Counted from the stretch's first letter, positions 36,817 through 47,624 are shown. The stretch is 61,090 bases of DNA from an uncultured Neomegalonema sp. (GCA_937995735.1 CALKIZ010000042.1:1-61090), one strand, 5' to 3'. Program-made: numbers and translations. Notes: generated by a model not told the origin, from the letters alone.

Positions 36817-37737
36817 TTATTCGAGGGTCATGCCGGCATTTAACGGGAAGCCGCGCACAAAATCTGCGAAATCCATTGCGGGTTTGCCTGCGCGCTGCAC
36901 ACGTTGAAGACGGAGCGCGCCGCTGCCGCAGGCGATTAATCCGTTGTCGTCCAGCACTGTTCCCGGTGTGCCGCTCGCGCCCTCGACAGTGGCGAGTAAA
37001 ATCTTGATGCGGTCTTTATCTGCTTCATACCATGCGCCGGGAAAAGGCGAGAGGCCCATAATATGAGCGCGCAAATCATCCGCAGAGCGCGACCAGTCAA
37101 TGCGTGCTTCTGCCTTGTCGATTTTATTGGCGTAAGTGATGCCGTCTTCAGATTGGGGCGTTGCCGTCAATGTGTCGATTGATGCGAGTGCCTGAACCAG
37201 CAATCTCGCGCCGTCTTTGGCCAAACGGTCGTGGAGGTCCGCAGCGGTTTCGGTTGGATCAATTTTTGTGTCTTCGCGCAAAAGAACAGGGCCGGTATCC
37301 AAGCCTGCTTCCATCTGCATGATGCAAATTGCGGTTTGCGTGTCGCCCGCCATAACAGCGCGTTGAATGGGTGCTGCACCGCGCCAGCGCGGAAGGTCGG
37401 ATGGGTGGATGTTGAGGCAACCATATTTCGGGGCGCCGAGAATAGGCTGCGGCAAGATCAATCCATAAGCGGCAACGATTGCAGCATCGGGATTGAGAGC
37501 GGCGAAGGCTTCTTGCTCTGAACCATCACGAAGCGATTTAGGTGTGCGAACCTCAAGACCGAGTTCATCGGCACGCGCGTGAACGGCGGTGGGCCGGTCT
37601 TTTTTTCCGCGTCCAGCGGGGCGTGGCGGCTGTGCATAGACGGCGGCAATCTCGTGTCCCGCTTCAACCAAAGCGTCGAGTGTGGGAACAGCAAAATCAG
37701 GGCTGCCCATGAAAGCCAAGCGCAAAGATTTAGTCAC
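36817..37737 (-). CDS. fmt: Methionyl-tRNA formyltransferase
   Basis: A 306-aa enzyme that formylates initiator Met-tRNA with 10-formyl-tetrahydrofolate. The GTG at 37737 is preferred (GGAG about 10 nt upstream); the longer frame begins with TTG. Motifs: [18 protein letters not shown], the folate-site block [17 protein letters not shown] with the catalytic His and preceding Asn, and [10 protein letters not shown]. The C-terminal tRNA-binding domain starts near [17 protein letters not shown]. The start codon lies inside the end of proA (GTGACTAA, 8-nt overlap), so it is coupled to the proline genes rather than to def. Confidence 0.94.
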   Translation of the reverse strand: MTKSLRLAFMGSPDFAVPTLDALVEAGHEIAAVYAQPPRPAGRGKKDRPTAVHARADELGLEVRTPKSLRDGSEQEAFAALNPDAAIVAAYGLILPQPILGAPKYGCLNIHPSDLPRWRGAAPIQRAVMAGDTQTAICIMQMEAGLDTGPVLLREDTKIDPTETAADLHDRLAKDGARLLVQALASIDTLTATPQSEDGITYANKIDKAEARIDWSRSADDLRAHIMGLSPFPGAWYEADKDRIKILLATVEGASGTPGTVLDDNGLIACGSGALRLQRVQRAGKPAMDFADFVRGFPLNAGMTLE

Positions 37738-39005
37738 GTAGCGCGCACTCCGCTTCAACGAGGTATTTGAAACTGGTTAGTTGCTCTGCTCCGATAGGGC
37801 CGCGCGCGTGCATTTTTCCGGTGGCGATTCCGATCTCTGCACCCATGCCAAATTCACCGCCATCGGCAAATTGTGTCGAGGCATTGCGCATGAGAATCGC
37901 ACTATCCAATCGGGTGAAGAACCGATCCGCTATCGCGTCATCTTCGGTCACGATGCTCTCGGTGTGGCTGGAACTGAATTGGCGGATATGGTTGATAGCG
38001 CCATCAATGCCATCCACGGTTTTTGCGGCGATGATGGTATCGAGAAACTCGAAACCGTAGTCATCGTCAGAGGCCGGCTCCACACGCGCGTCGACAGCTT
38101 GTACCGAGGCATCACCGCGTACAGCACATCCGCCGTCGAGAAGTGTCTTAACCACAGGCGAAATGTTCTCCGGTTTTGCTTTGTCGAACAGCAGACATTC
38201 GGCAGCCCCGCAAATTCCAGTACGGCGCAGCTTGGCATTTTCGGCAATGGCGACGGCTTTTTTAATATCGGCAGCGCCGTCAATATAAAGATGCACAATG
38301 CCATCAAGATGAGCAAAGACGGGAACGCGGGCGTCCGTTTGTACGCGCTCGACAAGGCCGCGTCCGCCGCGCGGAATAATGACATCTACACAGCCGTTCA
38401 GACCTGACAGCATCGCGCCCACTGCGGCTCGGTCCCTCGTGGGTACAAGTTGTATCGCTGTTTCGGGAAGGTCAGCCGCGTGCAAGCCTTTCACCAAACA
38501 AGCGTGAATGGCACGGGCGGAATGGAAGCTTTCAGACCCGCCGCGCAAAATTGTTGCATTGCCTGCTTTCAGGCATAGCGCTCCGGCATCAGCGGTGACG
38601 TTCGGGCGGCTTTCATAAATAACGCCGATAACGCCAAGCGGTGTTCGAACGCGCTTGATATGAAGGCCGTTTGGACGGTCCCATTCCGATGTTACCTCGC
38701 CCACAGGATCGGGTAGATCAGCAATACCCTTTAGTGCGGAGACGATACCTTCGATCCGATCATCGGTTAAGACAAGCCGGTCAATCATTGCTGCGCTGAG
38801 GCCTTTTTCAGTTGCATAGGCAACATCCAGAGCATTGGCGTCGATAATCGCTTCGCGGTCGTTGCGGATTGCCTCTGCCGCTGCAATTAATGCAGCGTGT
38901 TTGCGTTCAGCGTTGGCGCTGGCGAGTTCGGTGGCGGCATCTTTTGCAGCGTCGCCAATCTGTTGCATGACGGCGGCAAAATCCAAGTCGGTATGCGTGT
39001 TCATA
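37730..39005 (-). CDS. proA: Gamma-glutamyl phosphate reductase
   Basis: A 425-aa enzyme that reduces glutamyl-5-phosphate to glutamate semialdehyde in proline synthesis. ATG at 39005 (AGGA 8 nt upstream) gives the usual length and N-terminus; the open frame continues upstream only as an overlap with the Uma2 gene. The catalytic Cys is in [13 protein letters not shown], the NADP region in [18 protein letters not shown], and the SSSHTESIV block is near the C-terminus. It is third in a proB-Uma2-proA-fmt order on the minus strand. Confidence 0.95.
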
Positions 39006-39014
39006 ATTGGATTC

Positions 39015-39584
39015 CTAACGCGACCAGAGGACGCCAAGGTTAAACGGTGCGGCCTCGAAAGGTGGGACATCGCATGTATTGTCTTCACTGCGTACATGGG
39101 TGAGCAGCCAGCTATCGCCGGATAGCTCATAGGCTTCGAGGGTCTTTGCATCCGGGTCGATATGCCAGAGATATGTAACCTTTGCATCCGCATAGATTTG
39201 ACGTTTCTCGACGCGATCATGGCGCATTGTTGAGGGCGAGAGCACTTCGCAAATCCAGTCGGGTGCGAGAGTAAAGTATGGGACTTCAGGCATAACAGGC
39301 ATTCTCTCCCGCCGCCAGCCAGTGAGATCCGGAACGACGATGTTTCCGTCAATGTGCACTTCAGGTTTATTTAAAATAGCCCATCCTCTCGGCCCTTCAT
39401 CGTCATAATCAAACGGCCCGCCGATCTTTGATCCAAGTACCGATCTAGCGCGCGTATATTGGAAAGCCGGATGGGGATGTATGTTTAACTTGCCATATAT
39501 GATCTCGGCCACCATGTTTTCAGGAGCATCCAAGACATCCTGATAGGTCGCGGGCGGGTTCTGGATTTTGACAGCAATATTCAT
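39015..39584 (-). CDS. Uma2-family (DUF820) putative PD-(D/E)XK nuclease
   Basis: A 189-aa protein with the Uma2 fold pattern: an early Glu in [16 protein letters not shown], the metal-binding Asp in [15 protein letters not shown], and then [16 protein letters not shown] with the conserved Glu, followed by [10 protein letters not shown] supplying the basic residue. The family belongs to the restriction-endonuclease-like superfamily, has expanded in cyanobacteria and actinobacteria, and is largely uncharacterised. It sits between proB (15 nt upstream) and proA (9 nt downstream), so it must be co-transcribed with proline genes. No partner methylase or toxin/antitoxin gene is adjacent. Confidence 0.85.
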   Translation of the reverse strand: MNIAVKIQNPPATYQDVLDAPENMVAEIIYGKLNIHPHPAFQYTRARSVLGSKIGGPFDYDDEGPRGWAILNKPEVHIDGNIVVPDLTGWRRERMPVMPEVPYFTLAPDWICEVLSPSTMRHDRVEKRQIYADAKVTYLWHIDPDAKTLEAYELSGDSWLLTHVRSEDNTCDVPPFEAAPFNLGVLWSR

Positions 39585-39599
39585 CGTACCACTCCTCCG

Positions 39600-40706
39600 C
39601 TAATCCCATAGCACAAGATCGTCGCGGTGGGCTATTGCTGGGCGGGGGGGGTATCCGAGAATTTCTTCGATTTGATCCGTGCGGCGTCCGGCAATCGCGC
39701 GGGCTTCTTCGGCGGTATAGGCGCATAAGGCTGCGCCGAGAGTGGTTCCTTCTAACGTGGTGATCGTTACGGCTTCACCGCGTTCAAAGCCGCCAATGAC
39801 GGTCCGCACACCCGCTGGCAGCAGTGAGCGACCCGTCGCTAGGGCATCCGCAGCCCCTTGGTCAACGACGAGTGTCCCCGCCGGTTTAAGACCCGCAATC
39901 CATTGCTTGCGGGCATTGGGGGGATCGTTCGGCGGGATGAACCATGTGCAGGGACCGCCTTCTGCCAAAGCACGCAGCGGGTTAAGCGCTTCTCCCTTTG
40001 CGATGGCCATGGCACAGCCGCCCTGCATGGCGGTTTTGGCGGCGAGGATTTTTGTGGTCATGCCACCTTTGCTGAGTGCGGAGGCTGCGCCGCCCGCCAT
40101 GGCTTCGATTTCCGGGGTGATGGCGTCTACACGGTCGAGGCGTTTGGCGCTTGGGTCGAGCATCGGGTTGGCCGTGTAAAGCCCGTCAACATCCGAGAGC
40201 AAAACCAACCGGTCAGCGCTGGCCATCAAAGCGACGCGGGCAGCGAGGCGGTCATTATCACCGTAGCGGATTTCATCGGTGGCAACGGTGTCATTCTCGT
40301 TGACGATGGGCAATGCGCCAAGGTCCAGCAAGGTCGCCATTGTCGCGCGCCCGTTCAGATAACGGCGGCGGTGCTTGGTATCGTCGAGGGTAAGCAGGAT
40401 TTGCGCAGCGGTGATATTATGGGGCGCGAAAGCTTCTGCATAGGCACGGGCGAGAGCAATTTGACCGGCGGCGGCGGCGGCTTGGGCTTGCTCAAGGGCG
40501 AGCGCTGTGCGGGGCAGTCCGAGGACTCCGCGACCAAGCGCTATCGCACCAGATGATACGAGAACAACCCGCTTTCCCTGTTGACGAAGGTCGGCAACGT
40601 CTTCTGCGAGGGCGTTAAGCCATTCGGACCGTAGACCGCCCGTACCGGGATCTACCAAAAGAGCTGAACCGATTTTGACAACAATCGTGCGGGCGTCTGG
40701 GATCAT
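39600..40706 (-). CDS. proB: Glutamate 5-kinase with PUA domain
   Basis: A 368-aa enzyme that phosphorylates glutamate, the first step of proline synthesis. The amino-acid-kinase domain shows [28 protein letters not shown], the [20 protein letters not shown] block with the substrate Asn/Asp, and [14 protein letters not shown]. The C-terminal PUA domain starts near [16 protein letters not shown]. Its start overlaps the stop of a small upstream gene by four bases (ATGA), and the Uma2 gene follows at once. Confidence 0.96.
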   Translation of the reverse strand: MIPDARTIVVKIGSALLVDPGTGGLRSEWLNALAEDVADLRQQGKRVVLVSSGAIALGRGVLGLPRTALALEQAQAAAAAGQIALARAYAEAFAPHNITAAQILLTLDDTKHRRRYLNGRATMATLLDLGALPIVNENDTVATDEIRYGDNDRLAARVALMASADRLVLLSDVDGLYTANPMLDPSAKRLDRVDAITPEIEAMAGGAASALSKGGMTTKILAAKTAMQGGCAMAIAKGEALNPLRALAEGGPCTWFIPPNDPPNARKQWIAGLKPAGTLVVDQGAADALATGRSLLPAGVRTVIGGFERGEAVTITTLEGTTLGAALCAYTAEEARAIAGRRTDQIEEILGYPPRPAIAHRDDLVLWD

Positions 40707-40957
40707 TTTACCGTATCAATGTGATACCGTTTCCGGTCTTCGCTCGACTTATTGGATGATTGGGTTTGCTTTTGGGGCCGGGCAACGGGAGAGCCACCGC
40801 GCGAGGCCGTCGCAACAAGCGGTGCGGTAGCCGGAGCTGTGCCTGAGCCGGATGATCCTGTGGCCGGTGCGGACAGGATCAACTCGTCCTCGAATAATGA
40901 AGCGGGGTCTTTGGCTTCAGGTGCAGACGCGGATGAAGCAGGGCTTACGGTTTCCAT
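40703..40957 (-). CDS. Small disordered protein of unknown function
   Basis: An 84-aa open frame rich in Ser, Ala, Pro, Thr and Gly, with no predicted secondary structure by eye and a basic end ([14 protein letters not shown]). It overlaps proB by four bases, which supports real translation. It has no signal peptide. I recognise no family. It lies between obgE (about 200 bp upstream) and proB. A non-coding chance frame is possible, since such GC-rich low-complexity frames can stay open. Confidence 0.45.
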   Translation of the reverse strand: METVSPASSASAPEAKDPASLFEDELILSAPATGSSGSGTAPATAPLVATASRGGSPVARPQKQTQSSNKSSEDRKRYHIDTVK

Positions 40958-41161
40958 ATTGCAGTATCCTTTTTTTCGTTACGCAATGATCTCATCCGGT
41001 TAAATCAGGCAAGTCATGACAATGACCAATTGCTTTACTGGCGCTATAGTATTGCAATCACGCATAGATTCCAGTTTGTGTGTTTTATTATCGTCGCTTT
41101 TTCTGTCACCGCGTCAAGTCTGTAATTGTACAGTGTGGGGTGGGTATCACACAAAGGTGCT

Positions 41162-42202
<1,041 letters not shown>

Positions 42203-42231
42203 TCACGCCGTGCGTTAAAGCGCAATCGCAG

Positions 42232-42615
42232 TCATTGCCCGAGTTCCTGTCGGACCATGTGCAGGAATTGCCCCCGGCCATAGTGGAAGAGAGCTTCGAT
42301 GACGGCTTCGGCGTCGCGGCCTGAAAATGTTTTGCTGCGGAGAGCGATTTCGGGTTGCGCGGGTAACAAGCCCCAGAATGATGCGTTGCGGGGAGCGCGG
42401 CCTATGACTTCGGCTTCGAATAGATCATCCTGCGATGGTCTGACGCGCAACCGGCCATCATGTTGACTGAGCAGGGTAAAGACGGCACGTCCGCCGGGGC
42501 GCTCTGCGTAGAACGTACGGAAGACCTCTAAAGTTTTCGGATGGCTCGCCATGCCGCGCACCAAAAACGAGCCGTCTTCTTTTGTAACGCTGACATAGAG
42601 TTTGGTTGGTTTCAT
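42232..42615 (-). CDS. Hypothetical protein coupled to the LysE gene
   Basis: A 127-aa soluble protein. ATG at 42615 is chosen because it overlaps the LysE stop by four bases (ATGA); the longer open frame upstream is the shadow of LysE. The sequence has mixed alpha/beta character with a conserved-looking core GRAPRNASFWGLLPAQPEI and a helix AEAVIEALFHYGRGQFLHM. I recognise no family. It could be a small regulator or an unrelated passenger; context does not decide. Confidence 0.55.
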   Translation of the reverse strand: MKPTKLYVSVTKEDGSFLVRGMASHPKTLEVFRTFYAERPGGRAVFTLLSQHDGRLRVRPSQDDLFEAEVIGRAPRNASFWGLLPAQPEIALRSKTFSGRDAEAVIEALFHYGRGQFLHMVRQELGQ

Positions 42616-43205
42616 CGCAGCATCGCCCATATGATCGTGGCAAGTGTTGCAAGGCCGAGGGTTATCATCAAGCCGCGCTCGATCTTTGTACCCGCGACCA
42701 CTGAGGCAATGCGATCTCCGGCAGCGCACCACAGCGTGTGAAAGATAAGCTGCATTGTTGCGAATCCGGCAATAATCATAAGGACTTGCGGAGTCCACGG
42801 TGCGGCGGCATCGGTGAATTGCGTAAACGCACCGAGGGTCATGGCCCATGCTTTAGGATTGAGCGGGTGGACAATCACGCCGTCTTTGAAGGTGAGGCGG
42901 TTTGGAACATCGCGGCTCATCATGCTTGATCCCGCAATGCGCCATGCGAGCCAAATCATATAGGCGGCGCTCGCCAATTTCGCGGCTTCGAAGACCACCG
43001 GATAGGCGCGGATGGCGGCGACCAAGCCCGCGCCCATCGCAATGTTGAGCAAAACCTTGCCGGTTGTCAGACCGATAATCAGACCGGCGCACCCGCGCAG
43101 CCCAAACCGCGCACCCGCACTGAGCGCGACCATATTGGCCGGTCCGGGTGTGCTGACCATCGCCGCAGCAAAGATCAGGAACGGTATGAGGGTGTCTAGG
43201 CTCAC
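42612..43205 (-). CDS. LysE/RhtB-family amino-acid exporter
   Basis: A 197-aa inner-membrane protein with six hydrophobic segments. The N-terminal landmark TPGPANMVALSAGARFGLRG and the central HPLNPKAWAMTLGAFTQF are family hallmarks. Members export amino acids such as lysine, threonine or homoserine, or their analogues. It is preceded by the rpmA terminator and so should have its own promoter in about 15-70 bp. A 127-aa unknown gene overlaps its stop. Confidence 0.9.
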   Translation of the reverse strand: MSLDTLIPFLIFAAAMVSTPGPANMVALSAGARFGLRGCAGLIIGLTTGKVLLNIAMGAGLVAAIRAYPVVFEAAKLASAAYMIWLAWRIAGSSMMSRDVPNRLTFKDGVIVHPLNPKAWAMTLGAFTQFTDAAAPWTPQVLMIIAGFATMQLIFHTLWCAAGDRIASVVAGTKIERGLMITLGLATLATIIWAMLR

Positions 43206-43221
43206 GAAGGCTCCGAAAACG

Positions 43222-43248
43222 AAAAAGGGACCGGCTTTCGCCGATCCC
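43222..43248 (-). terminator. Rho-independent terminator after rplU-rpmA
   Basis: On the minus strand, GGGATCGGC, loop GAAA, GCCGGTCCC (one G-T wobble), then TTTTT. It lies 32 nt after the rpmA stop and before the LysE gene, so it ends the ribosomal-protein transcript. Confidence 0.85.
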
Positions 43249-43279
43249 CTTCAAAAGTCACAAAGATGAAGGTGGCGGC

Positions 43280-43549
43280 TTACTCAGCAGCCTCCGCCGG
43301 CAGTTCAACATTGATGAACGTGCGGCCTTTCAGACCTTTGCTGAATTTTACATGGCCTTCGACTTTTGCGAAGATCGTATGATCCTTGCCCATGCCGACG
43401 TTTTCACCGGGCCACCATTTCGTGCCGCGCTGACGGCAGATGATGTTGCCGGGAATGACCAGCTCGCCGCCGTATTTTTTCACGCCAAGGCGACGCCCTG
43501 CGGAGTCGCGACCGTTGCGGGATGAACCGCCTGCCTTTTTATGTGCCAT
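43280..43549 (-). CDS. rpmA: 50S ribosomal protein L27
   Basis: An 89-aa protein with the standard N-terminus [20 protein letters not shown] that reaches toward the peptidyl-transferase centre, followed by [25 protein letters not shown] and [16 protein letters not shown] precedes the ATG. It begins 12 nt after the rplU stop in the usual rplU-rpmA operon. Confidence 0.97.
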   Translation of the reverse strand: MAHKKAGGSSRNGRDSAGRRLGVKKYGGELVIPGNIICRQRGTKWWPGENVGMGKDHTIFAKVEGHVKFSKGLKGRTFINVELPAEAAE

Positions 43550-43561
43550 CGGTTGTTCTCC

Positions 43562-44296
43562 TTACTCTTCGAGCAGTTTCTTGATTTGAACCATGATTGA
43601 TGGACGATCAACCGTAACACGGCCTTCCAGCTGTGTTTCAATGTATGCCTCAACATAATCCCAATCCGCCGCACTAAATTCGTTAAACTGGCGGTAGTAA
43701 TAGATGCCCATGTCGTTCAGTTGCTTTTGCGATGCAACGCCGAGGCCGGGCAGTTTGGTCAGATCATCACCGTCTTCGACGGGCGCATCCAGGAAGTTAT
43801 TTGGACGGGTGTAATCGTCGATATTTTTCACAGGTGCTGCCGGAGCCTCATCGGCAGGTGCTGCAGCAGGTGCTTCTTTAACTGTGGACGCAGCAGCCGA
43901 TTCTGCATCCTCGTCAGCTTTTGCTTTTGCAGCGGCGTCGCGCGCTTCTTTTTGCGCAGCGTTGGATTTCGATCCGTCTTCGTCGCCCGGAATTCCCTTA
44001 ATGCGAACCGCTGTAAGATATTGGCGGTGACCCTTTTTGGTCATCGAGGAGTGCTTACGGCGGCGCTTTTTGAATGCGATGACTTTCTTGTCGCGGAATT
44101 GTTCAAGGATTTCTCCAGTGACAACCGCGCCGGAAATCATCGGTGTTCCTACGGTTGCCGAGCCATTCGCGCCGTGCATAAGCACATTGTCGAAAGTCAG
44201 CGTATCGCCGGCTTCACCAGCCAGTTTTTCGATTTTGATAACGTCGTTGACAGCAACTTTATATTGCTTGCCGCCAGTCTTGATGACCGCGAACAT
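43562..44296 (-). CDS. rplU: 50S ribosomal protein L21 with long C-terminal extension
   Basis: A 244-aa protein, more than twice the usual bacterial length. Residues 1 to about 103 are a normal L21 (FAVIKTGGKQYKVA, FKKRRRKHSSMTKKGHRQ). A charged Ala-rich linker (about 105-165) leads to a C-terminal domain (about 176-244) with KLPGLGVASQKQLNDMGIYY, a helix-hairpin-helix-like motif, and a helix pair to the end. Such extensions occur in some alphaproteobacterial L21 proteins; the role is unknown. AGAGG precedes the ATG. It is the first gene of rplU-rpmA. Confidence 0.95.
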   Translation of the reverse strand: MFAVIKTGGKQYKVAVNDVIKIEKLAGEAGDTLTFDNVLMHGANGSATVGTPMISGAVVTGEILEQFRDKKVIAFKKRRRKHSSMTKKGHRQYLTAVRIKGIPGDEDGSKSNAAQKEARDAAAKAKADEDAESAAASTVKEAPAAAPADEAPAAPVKNIDDYTRPNNFLDAPVEDGDDLTKLPGLGVASQKQLNDMGIYYYRQFNEFSAADWDYVEAYIETQLEGRVTVDRPSIMVQIKKLLEE

Positions 44297-44387
44297 ATTC
44301 GCCTCTCAATGTCCCGCGTCCTGTGGCGGCGCTTTTCAGCGCGCTTTCCGGCATGTGCCAGCCTCAAACAGCGTCAAATAATAAAGA

Positions 44388-44408
44388 TGCCGCAGACGGA
44401 CTGCGGCA
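44388..44408 (-). terminator. Hairpin with T-rich tail upstream of rplU
   Basis: An 8-bp perfect stem (TGCCGCAG/CTGCGGCA, 5-nt loop) which on the minus strand is followed by TCTTTATTATTT. It lies about 92 nt upstream of rplU. It could be a leader structure of rplU, or a terminator left from a former upstream gene on the minus strand, as the present upstream gene faces the other way. Confidence 0.45.
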
Positions 44409-44543
44409 CAGGAATGCGCTGTATGACGGGAGCGGGCGGGAGAGTCAACACGCGCGGTGTTGTGGTTTTTCTAAAATTGGAGTTTATCGCTCTGAAACAA
44501 GAATGAGACTTCCGCTTTATCTTGCTAGCTGGTAATTGGTTGC

Positions 44544-45203
44544 ATGATCAAACACTTCGCTTATGCAGATGAAGCTGGCTGCTTCACGTTTAACAGAAAT
44601 CGCAACGTTAGTACCTACTTTATAATCGTTACAGTAGTGATGCCGGATTGGCAGGCTCCAACTTTCGGTTTGCAGCAACTACGTCATGATCTGCTTATGA
44701 AAGGCGCTCCTGTTAACGATTATTTTCATGCGACAACTGACGCTCAAGTAATCAGAGATGCGGTTTACGAAAACATTGTGCAGTACGAGTACTCCGTTCA
44801 GGCGACGATTTGTGAAAAGGCCAAGGCGCAGCCGCAGATAACATCGTCAAAAGCACGATTTTACAAGACACCTTGGTATTATCACTGCAAAATTGGTCTC
44901 GCTCCGCTATTTCGCGACGCCGATGAAGTTATCATCACCGCAGCTTCATTGGGTACAAAGAAAGAGAGGCTCACATTTACGAACGCTCTGGGGGATGTGA
45001 TGAGGCAAAATTTAGGGGGCAAGCGTCACACCGTTGATTTTAGGCCATGCCAAGCGGACCCCTGTTTGCAGATCGCCGATTATTGCGCTTGGGCCATACA
45101 GCGAAAATGGGAAAGGGGTGACGAAAGGTCGTATGATCTAATTAAGAATAGGATTACCAGAGAGTTTGATCTGTGGGAACACGGCAAACATCGCTTCTAC
45201 TGA
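44544..45203 (+). CDS. DUF3800-domain protein
   Basis: A 219-aa protein. The N-terminal KHFAYADEAGCF carries the Asp-Glu of the F-x-D-E-S/A-G motif, and the C-terminal region has VDFRPCQADPCLQIADYCAW with the conserved A-D-x-x-A type block. These are the landmarks of DUF3800, an RNase-H-like family of putative nucleases often found in defence islands and near mobile DNA. Here it is alone, between rplU and a hypothetical gene, both on the other strand. The start has no strong ribosome-binding site. The activity is not known for this protein. Confidence 0.78.
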   Translation: MIKHFAYADEAGCFTFNRNRNVSTYFIIVTVVMPDWQAPTFGLQQLRHDLLMKGAPVNDYFHATTDAQVIRDAVYENIVQYEYSVQATICEKAKAQPQITSSKARFYKTPWYYHCKIGLAPLFRDADEVIITAASLGTKKERLTFTNALGDVMRQNLGGKRHTVDFRPCQADPCLQIADYCAWAIQRKWERGDERSYDLIKNRITREFDLWEHGKHRFY

Positions 45204-45379
45204 GTGCAGCCTGCCTCATTGGCGATCTCAGCTATCTAAAAGAGGCCCAGGGGCCAATTCACTGAGCAAAGGCTGCAAGTTGAGTATATCTTGACTGGTA
45301 CTCAAAGTCAACTATTTTGTTCTTTTTATGTTCTTGTTGATAGAGATTCCATAAGCGTTCAAAAAATGACGTCAAGTTT

Positions 45380-46123
45380 TTAGGCGTCTTTGACGTCCCG
45401 CATCTCCAAGAGATCAGCGAGGGTGGCGGAGCCTTTTGACGCGCCTACGCTCAGATGAGCAGCCATGGAAAAGGCGCGGGCTGCGGTCCAGATATCGTGT
45501 TTCTGTAACGTCGCGTTCAAGTGTGAAACGAGAGCATTCAAATCTGTCGAGGCGCATTGATCTAAAAAGGCTTTGGTTTCTTCGAAGCGGACCTCGCTGA
45601 GTGTCCACTCAAGCTGTGCGGTATCATCGAGCATTGCAAAAGCGCTTTTAAGCGCCAAAAGCGTCCGTGTTCGTGCGCCCCGTGGCAGGGTCGGTTTGCC
45701 CAGTAAAGTCAAAACGGTATCAAAAAGATCGAGCCGGGAGGACAACATTTGGCGCGTGACTATGGCCCCGTTATGGGGGCTTTCAACGACAATCGGGTCA
45801 TTGTTAAAGACGGATATGACGCGGGGATCGTCCGGCGCATTACGATGCAGGTCACTCAAAACGCTTGCGCGCCGTGCCGCCGCTTGTATCGGATCGTCGG
45901 ATACTTTTTCTCCTAACAATTCATCCGTGAGGGGATCATTCGCCTCGGCAGGTGAACTGTTTGTGCGACTCTGGCCAGCCATGTGATCGCCGGCCAGCCT
46001 TGTAAAGATCTCATCACCATCCGAAATGGGATTGGCTCTTGAGGTATCAACTTTAGATTGTAATATATTTTTTCTGTAATGTGTTATGCGTGTGGTCGGG
46101 CCGCCGGGGTCTTTTTCAGTCAT
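45380..46123 (-). CDS. Hypothetical protein downstream of pth
   Basis: A 247-aa soluble protein with no signal peptide. Residues 1 to about 95 look disordered and charged; the rest appears helical, with LFDTVLTLLGKPTLPRGA and later helices to DVKDA. I recognise no family. It starts 25 nt after the pth stop on the same strand, so the two are probably co-transcribed. There is no other hint of function. Confidence 0.6.
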   Translation of the reverse strand: MTEKDPGGPTTRITHYRKNILQSKVDTSRANPISDGDEIFTRLAGDHMAGQSRTNSSPAEANDPLTDELLGEKVSDDPIQAAARRASVLSDLHRNAPDDPRVISVFNNDPIVVESPHNGAIVTRQMLSSRLDLFDTVLTLLGKPTLPRGARTRTLLALKSAFAMLDDTAQLEWTLSEVRFEETKAFLDQCASTDLNALVSHLNATLQKHDIWTAARAFSMAAHLSVGASKGSATLADLLEMRDVKDA

Positions 46124-46148
46124 AATCGTTACCCATGTACGGGTCGGA

Positions 46149-46877
46149 TCAGGTTCCCTTGATCATTCTTTTGAGAGCCGCGAAGGGGCCGTCGTCGGAA
46201 TCAGCAGGGGTTTCAGCGGGATTCACGGGTTTTGCATCGTTTTTTAAGGGTTTTGCCTGTGCGATTGCGGATTTTGCCACAGTTTTTGATCGCTTTTCCC
46301 CCTTGTTCGGGGTGTTGAGCACTTGGCCGACCGCCGTCTGGAATCGCTGATCTTCACCTTTCACCAACCATGTTACTTCTTTCGCAACGGTTGCAAGCAG
46401 CGGGCCAAGCCAGTCATTGTCAGACTTCGCAAAGTCATGGAGAACATAACCGGAAACCTTTGATTTATCTCCCGGATGTCCAATGCCTAACCGCACGCGC
46501 CGGTAGGATTCCCCGATATGCGCGTGGATCGAGCGCAACCCGTTATGCCCCGCATGGCCGCCCCCAAGTTTTGTTCTGAGCTTGCCTGGGGCGAGGTCCA
46601 ACTCATCATGAAAGACGATGATTTCCGCCGGGTCCAGCTTATAAAATTGAGCCACAGCAGCGACCGCTCTGCCGGATTCATTCATATATGTTTGGGGTTT
46701 AAGGACGATGACTTTTTCCGTGCCAATCGTACCCTCACGCATCAAACTTTGGTGTTTGGACTTCTCCGGACCAAGCGAAAACGCATCCGCAATCTCATCA
46801 ACCGCCATGAATCCGATATTATGACGGGTGCGGATATACTTGTCACCGGGATTGCCGAGGCCGACCAGAAGAATCAT
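46149..46877 (-). CDS. pth: Peptidyl-tRNA hydrolase
   Basis: A 242-aa enzyme that recycles peptidyl-tRNA released during aborted translation. ATG at 46877 is chosen because GGAG lies 8 nt upstream; the longer frame starts with TTG. Motifs are [20 protein letters not shown] with catalytic His, [10 protein letters not shown] with substrate-binding Asn, and [14 protein letters not shown] with catalytic Asp, then [13 protein letters not shown]. About 50 extra residues, Lys/Ala/Pro-rich, follow the usual end. It is downstream of rplY on the same strand, a frequent pair. Confidence 0.95.
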   Translation of the reverse strand: MILLVGLGNPGDKYIRTRHNIGFMAVDEIADAFSLGPEKSKHQSLMREGTIGTEKVIVLKPQTYMNESGRAVAAVAQFYKLDPAEIIVFHDELDLAPGKLRTKLGGGHAGHNGLRSIHAHIGESYRRVRLGIGHPGDKSKVSGYVLHDFAKSDNDWLGPLLATVAKEVTWLVKGEDQRFQTAVGQVLNTPNKGEKRSKTVAKSAIAQAKPLKNDAKPVNPAETPADSDDGPFAALKRMIKGT

Positions 46878-46899
46878 CGCTATTGCTCCATACAACAAC

Positions 46900-46921
46900 G
46901 CCCGCTCTGGCGAGAGCGGGC
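46900..46921 (-). other. Hairpin between rplY and pth
   Basis: A perfect 9-bp stem (GCCCGCTCT at 46900-46908 with AGAGCGGGC at 46913-46921, 4-nt loop). On the minus strand it is followed by GTTGTTGTATGGAG, only a weak T-rich tail, which already contains the pth ribosome-binding site. It may be a partial terminator that lowers pth expression relative to rplY. Confidence 0.55.
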
Positions 46922-46961
46922 GAATGATTACACGTAATATGCGATTAGATCACAAGTTCCG

Positions 46962-47624
46962 TTAAGACTCTTCGCCGCCACCTGCCGCGTCATCTTTTTG
47001 TCCGGTAACCTCGGTTTCAGGCGCTTCTTCGCCTTCAGCGGCATCATCTTCGCTCGCACCGCGCGGTTCAATGATCGTCGCAATTGTAAAGTCCCGATCC
47101 GTAATCGTCGGTGAAGCGCCCTCTGGTAGAGCCGCGTCACTGATGTTGATTGTCGCACCCAAATCAAACGCTGCAAGGTCGATAACAATCGTCTCGGGAA
47201 TACTGCCCGGATCCACCGACAACTCTACCGCATGGCGTACAACATTCAACGTACCGCCCGCTTTCAAGCCAGGACAGGTCTCTTCGTTCAGGAACTCCAC
47301 CGGAATTTCGAGAACAATCTTGGCACCTTTCGTCAAGCGCATGAAGTCTACGTGAATCGGTAGGCCATTCAGCTTATTTTTCTGAATGTCTTTGGGAATG
47401 ACGCGATGAGATTCACCGCTGACTTCCATGTCAAAAATTGTTTGATAAAACCCGCCTTTATTCAGCGTTTTCAGCAACTCATTGCCTTTAAGCTGAATGG
47501 TTACAGGGTCTTTCTTGTCGCCGTAAATCACGCCGGGTACCATACCGGCGCGACGTGCAGCCCGGGCGGCCCCCTTGCCAACTCCCGGACGCGCTTCGAC
47601 GGACATTTTCACAATGTCGCTCAT
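46962..47624 (-). CDS. rplY: 50S ribosomal protein L25/general stress protein Ctc
   Basis: A 220-aa 5S-rRNA-binding protein of the long (TL5/Ctc) type. The N-terminal domain has GVGKGAARAARRAGMVPGVIYG; the second beta domain has KNKLNGLPIHVDFMRLTKG and ETCPGLKAGGTLNVV. The acidic tail (DDAAEGEEAPETEVTG) is typical of alphaproteobacterial forms. GGAG precedes the ATG. It is co-directional with pth. Confidence 0.95.
   Translation of the reverse strand: MSDIVKMSVEARPGVGKGAARAARRAGMVPGVIYGDKKDPVTIQLKGNELLKTLNKGGFYQTIFDMEVSGESHRVIPKDIQKNKLNGLPIHVDFMRLTKGAKIVLEIPVEFLNEETCPGLKAGGTLNVVRHAVELSVDPGSIPETIVIDLAAFDLGATINISDAALPEGASPTITDRDFTIATIIEPRGASEDDAAEGEEAPETEVTGQKDDAAGGGEES

Noticed and set aside
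39005-39352. N-terminal extension of ProA
   Set aside because: The extension is only the shadow of the Uma2 gene in another frame. ATG at 39005 has a ribosome-binding site and gives the normal ProA length.
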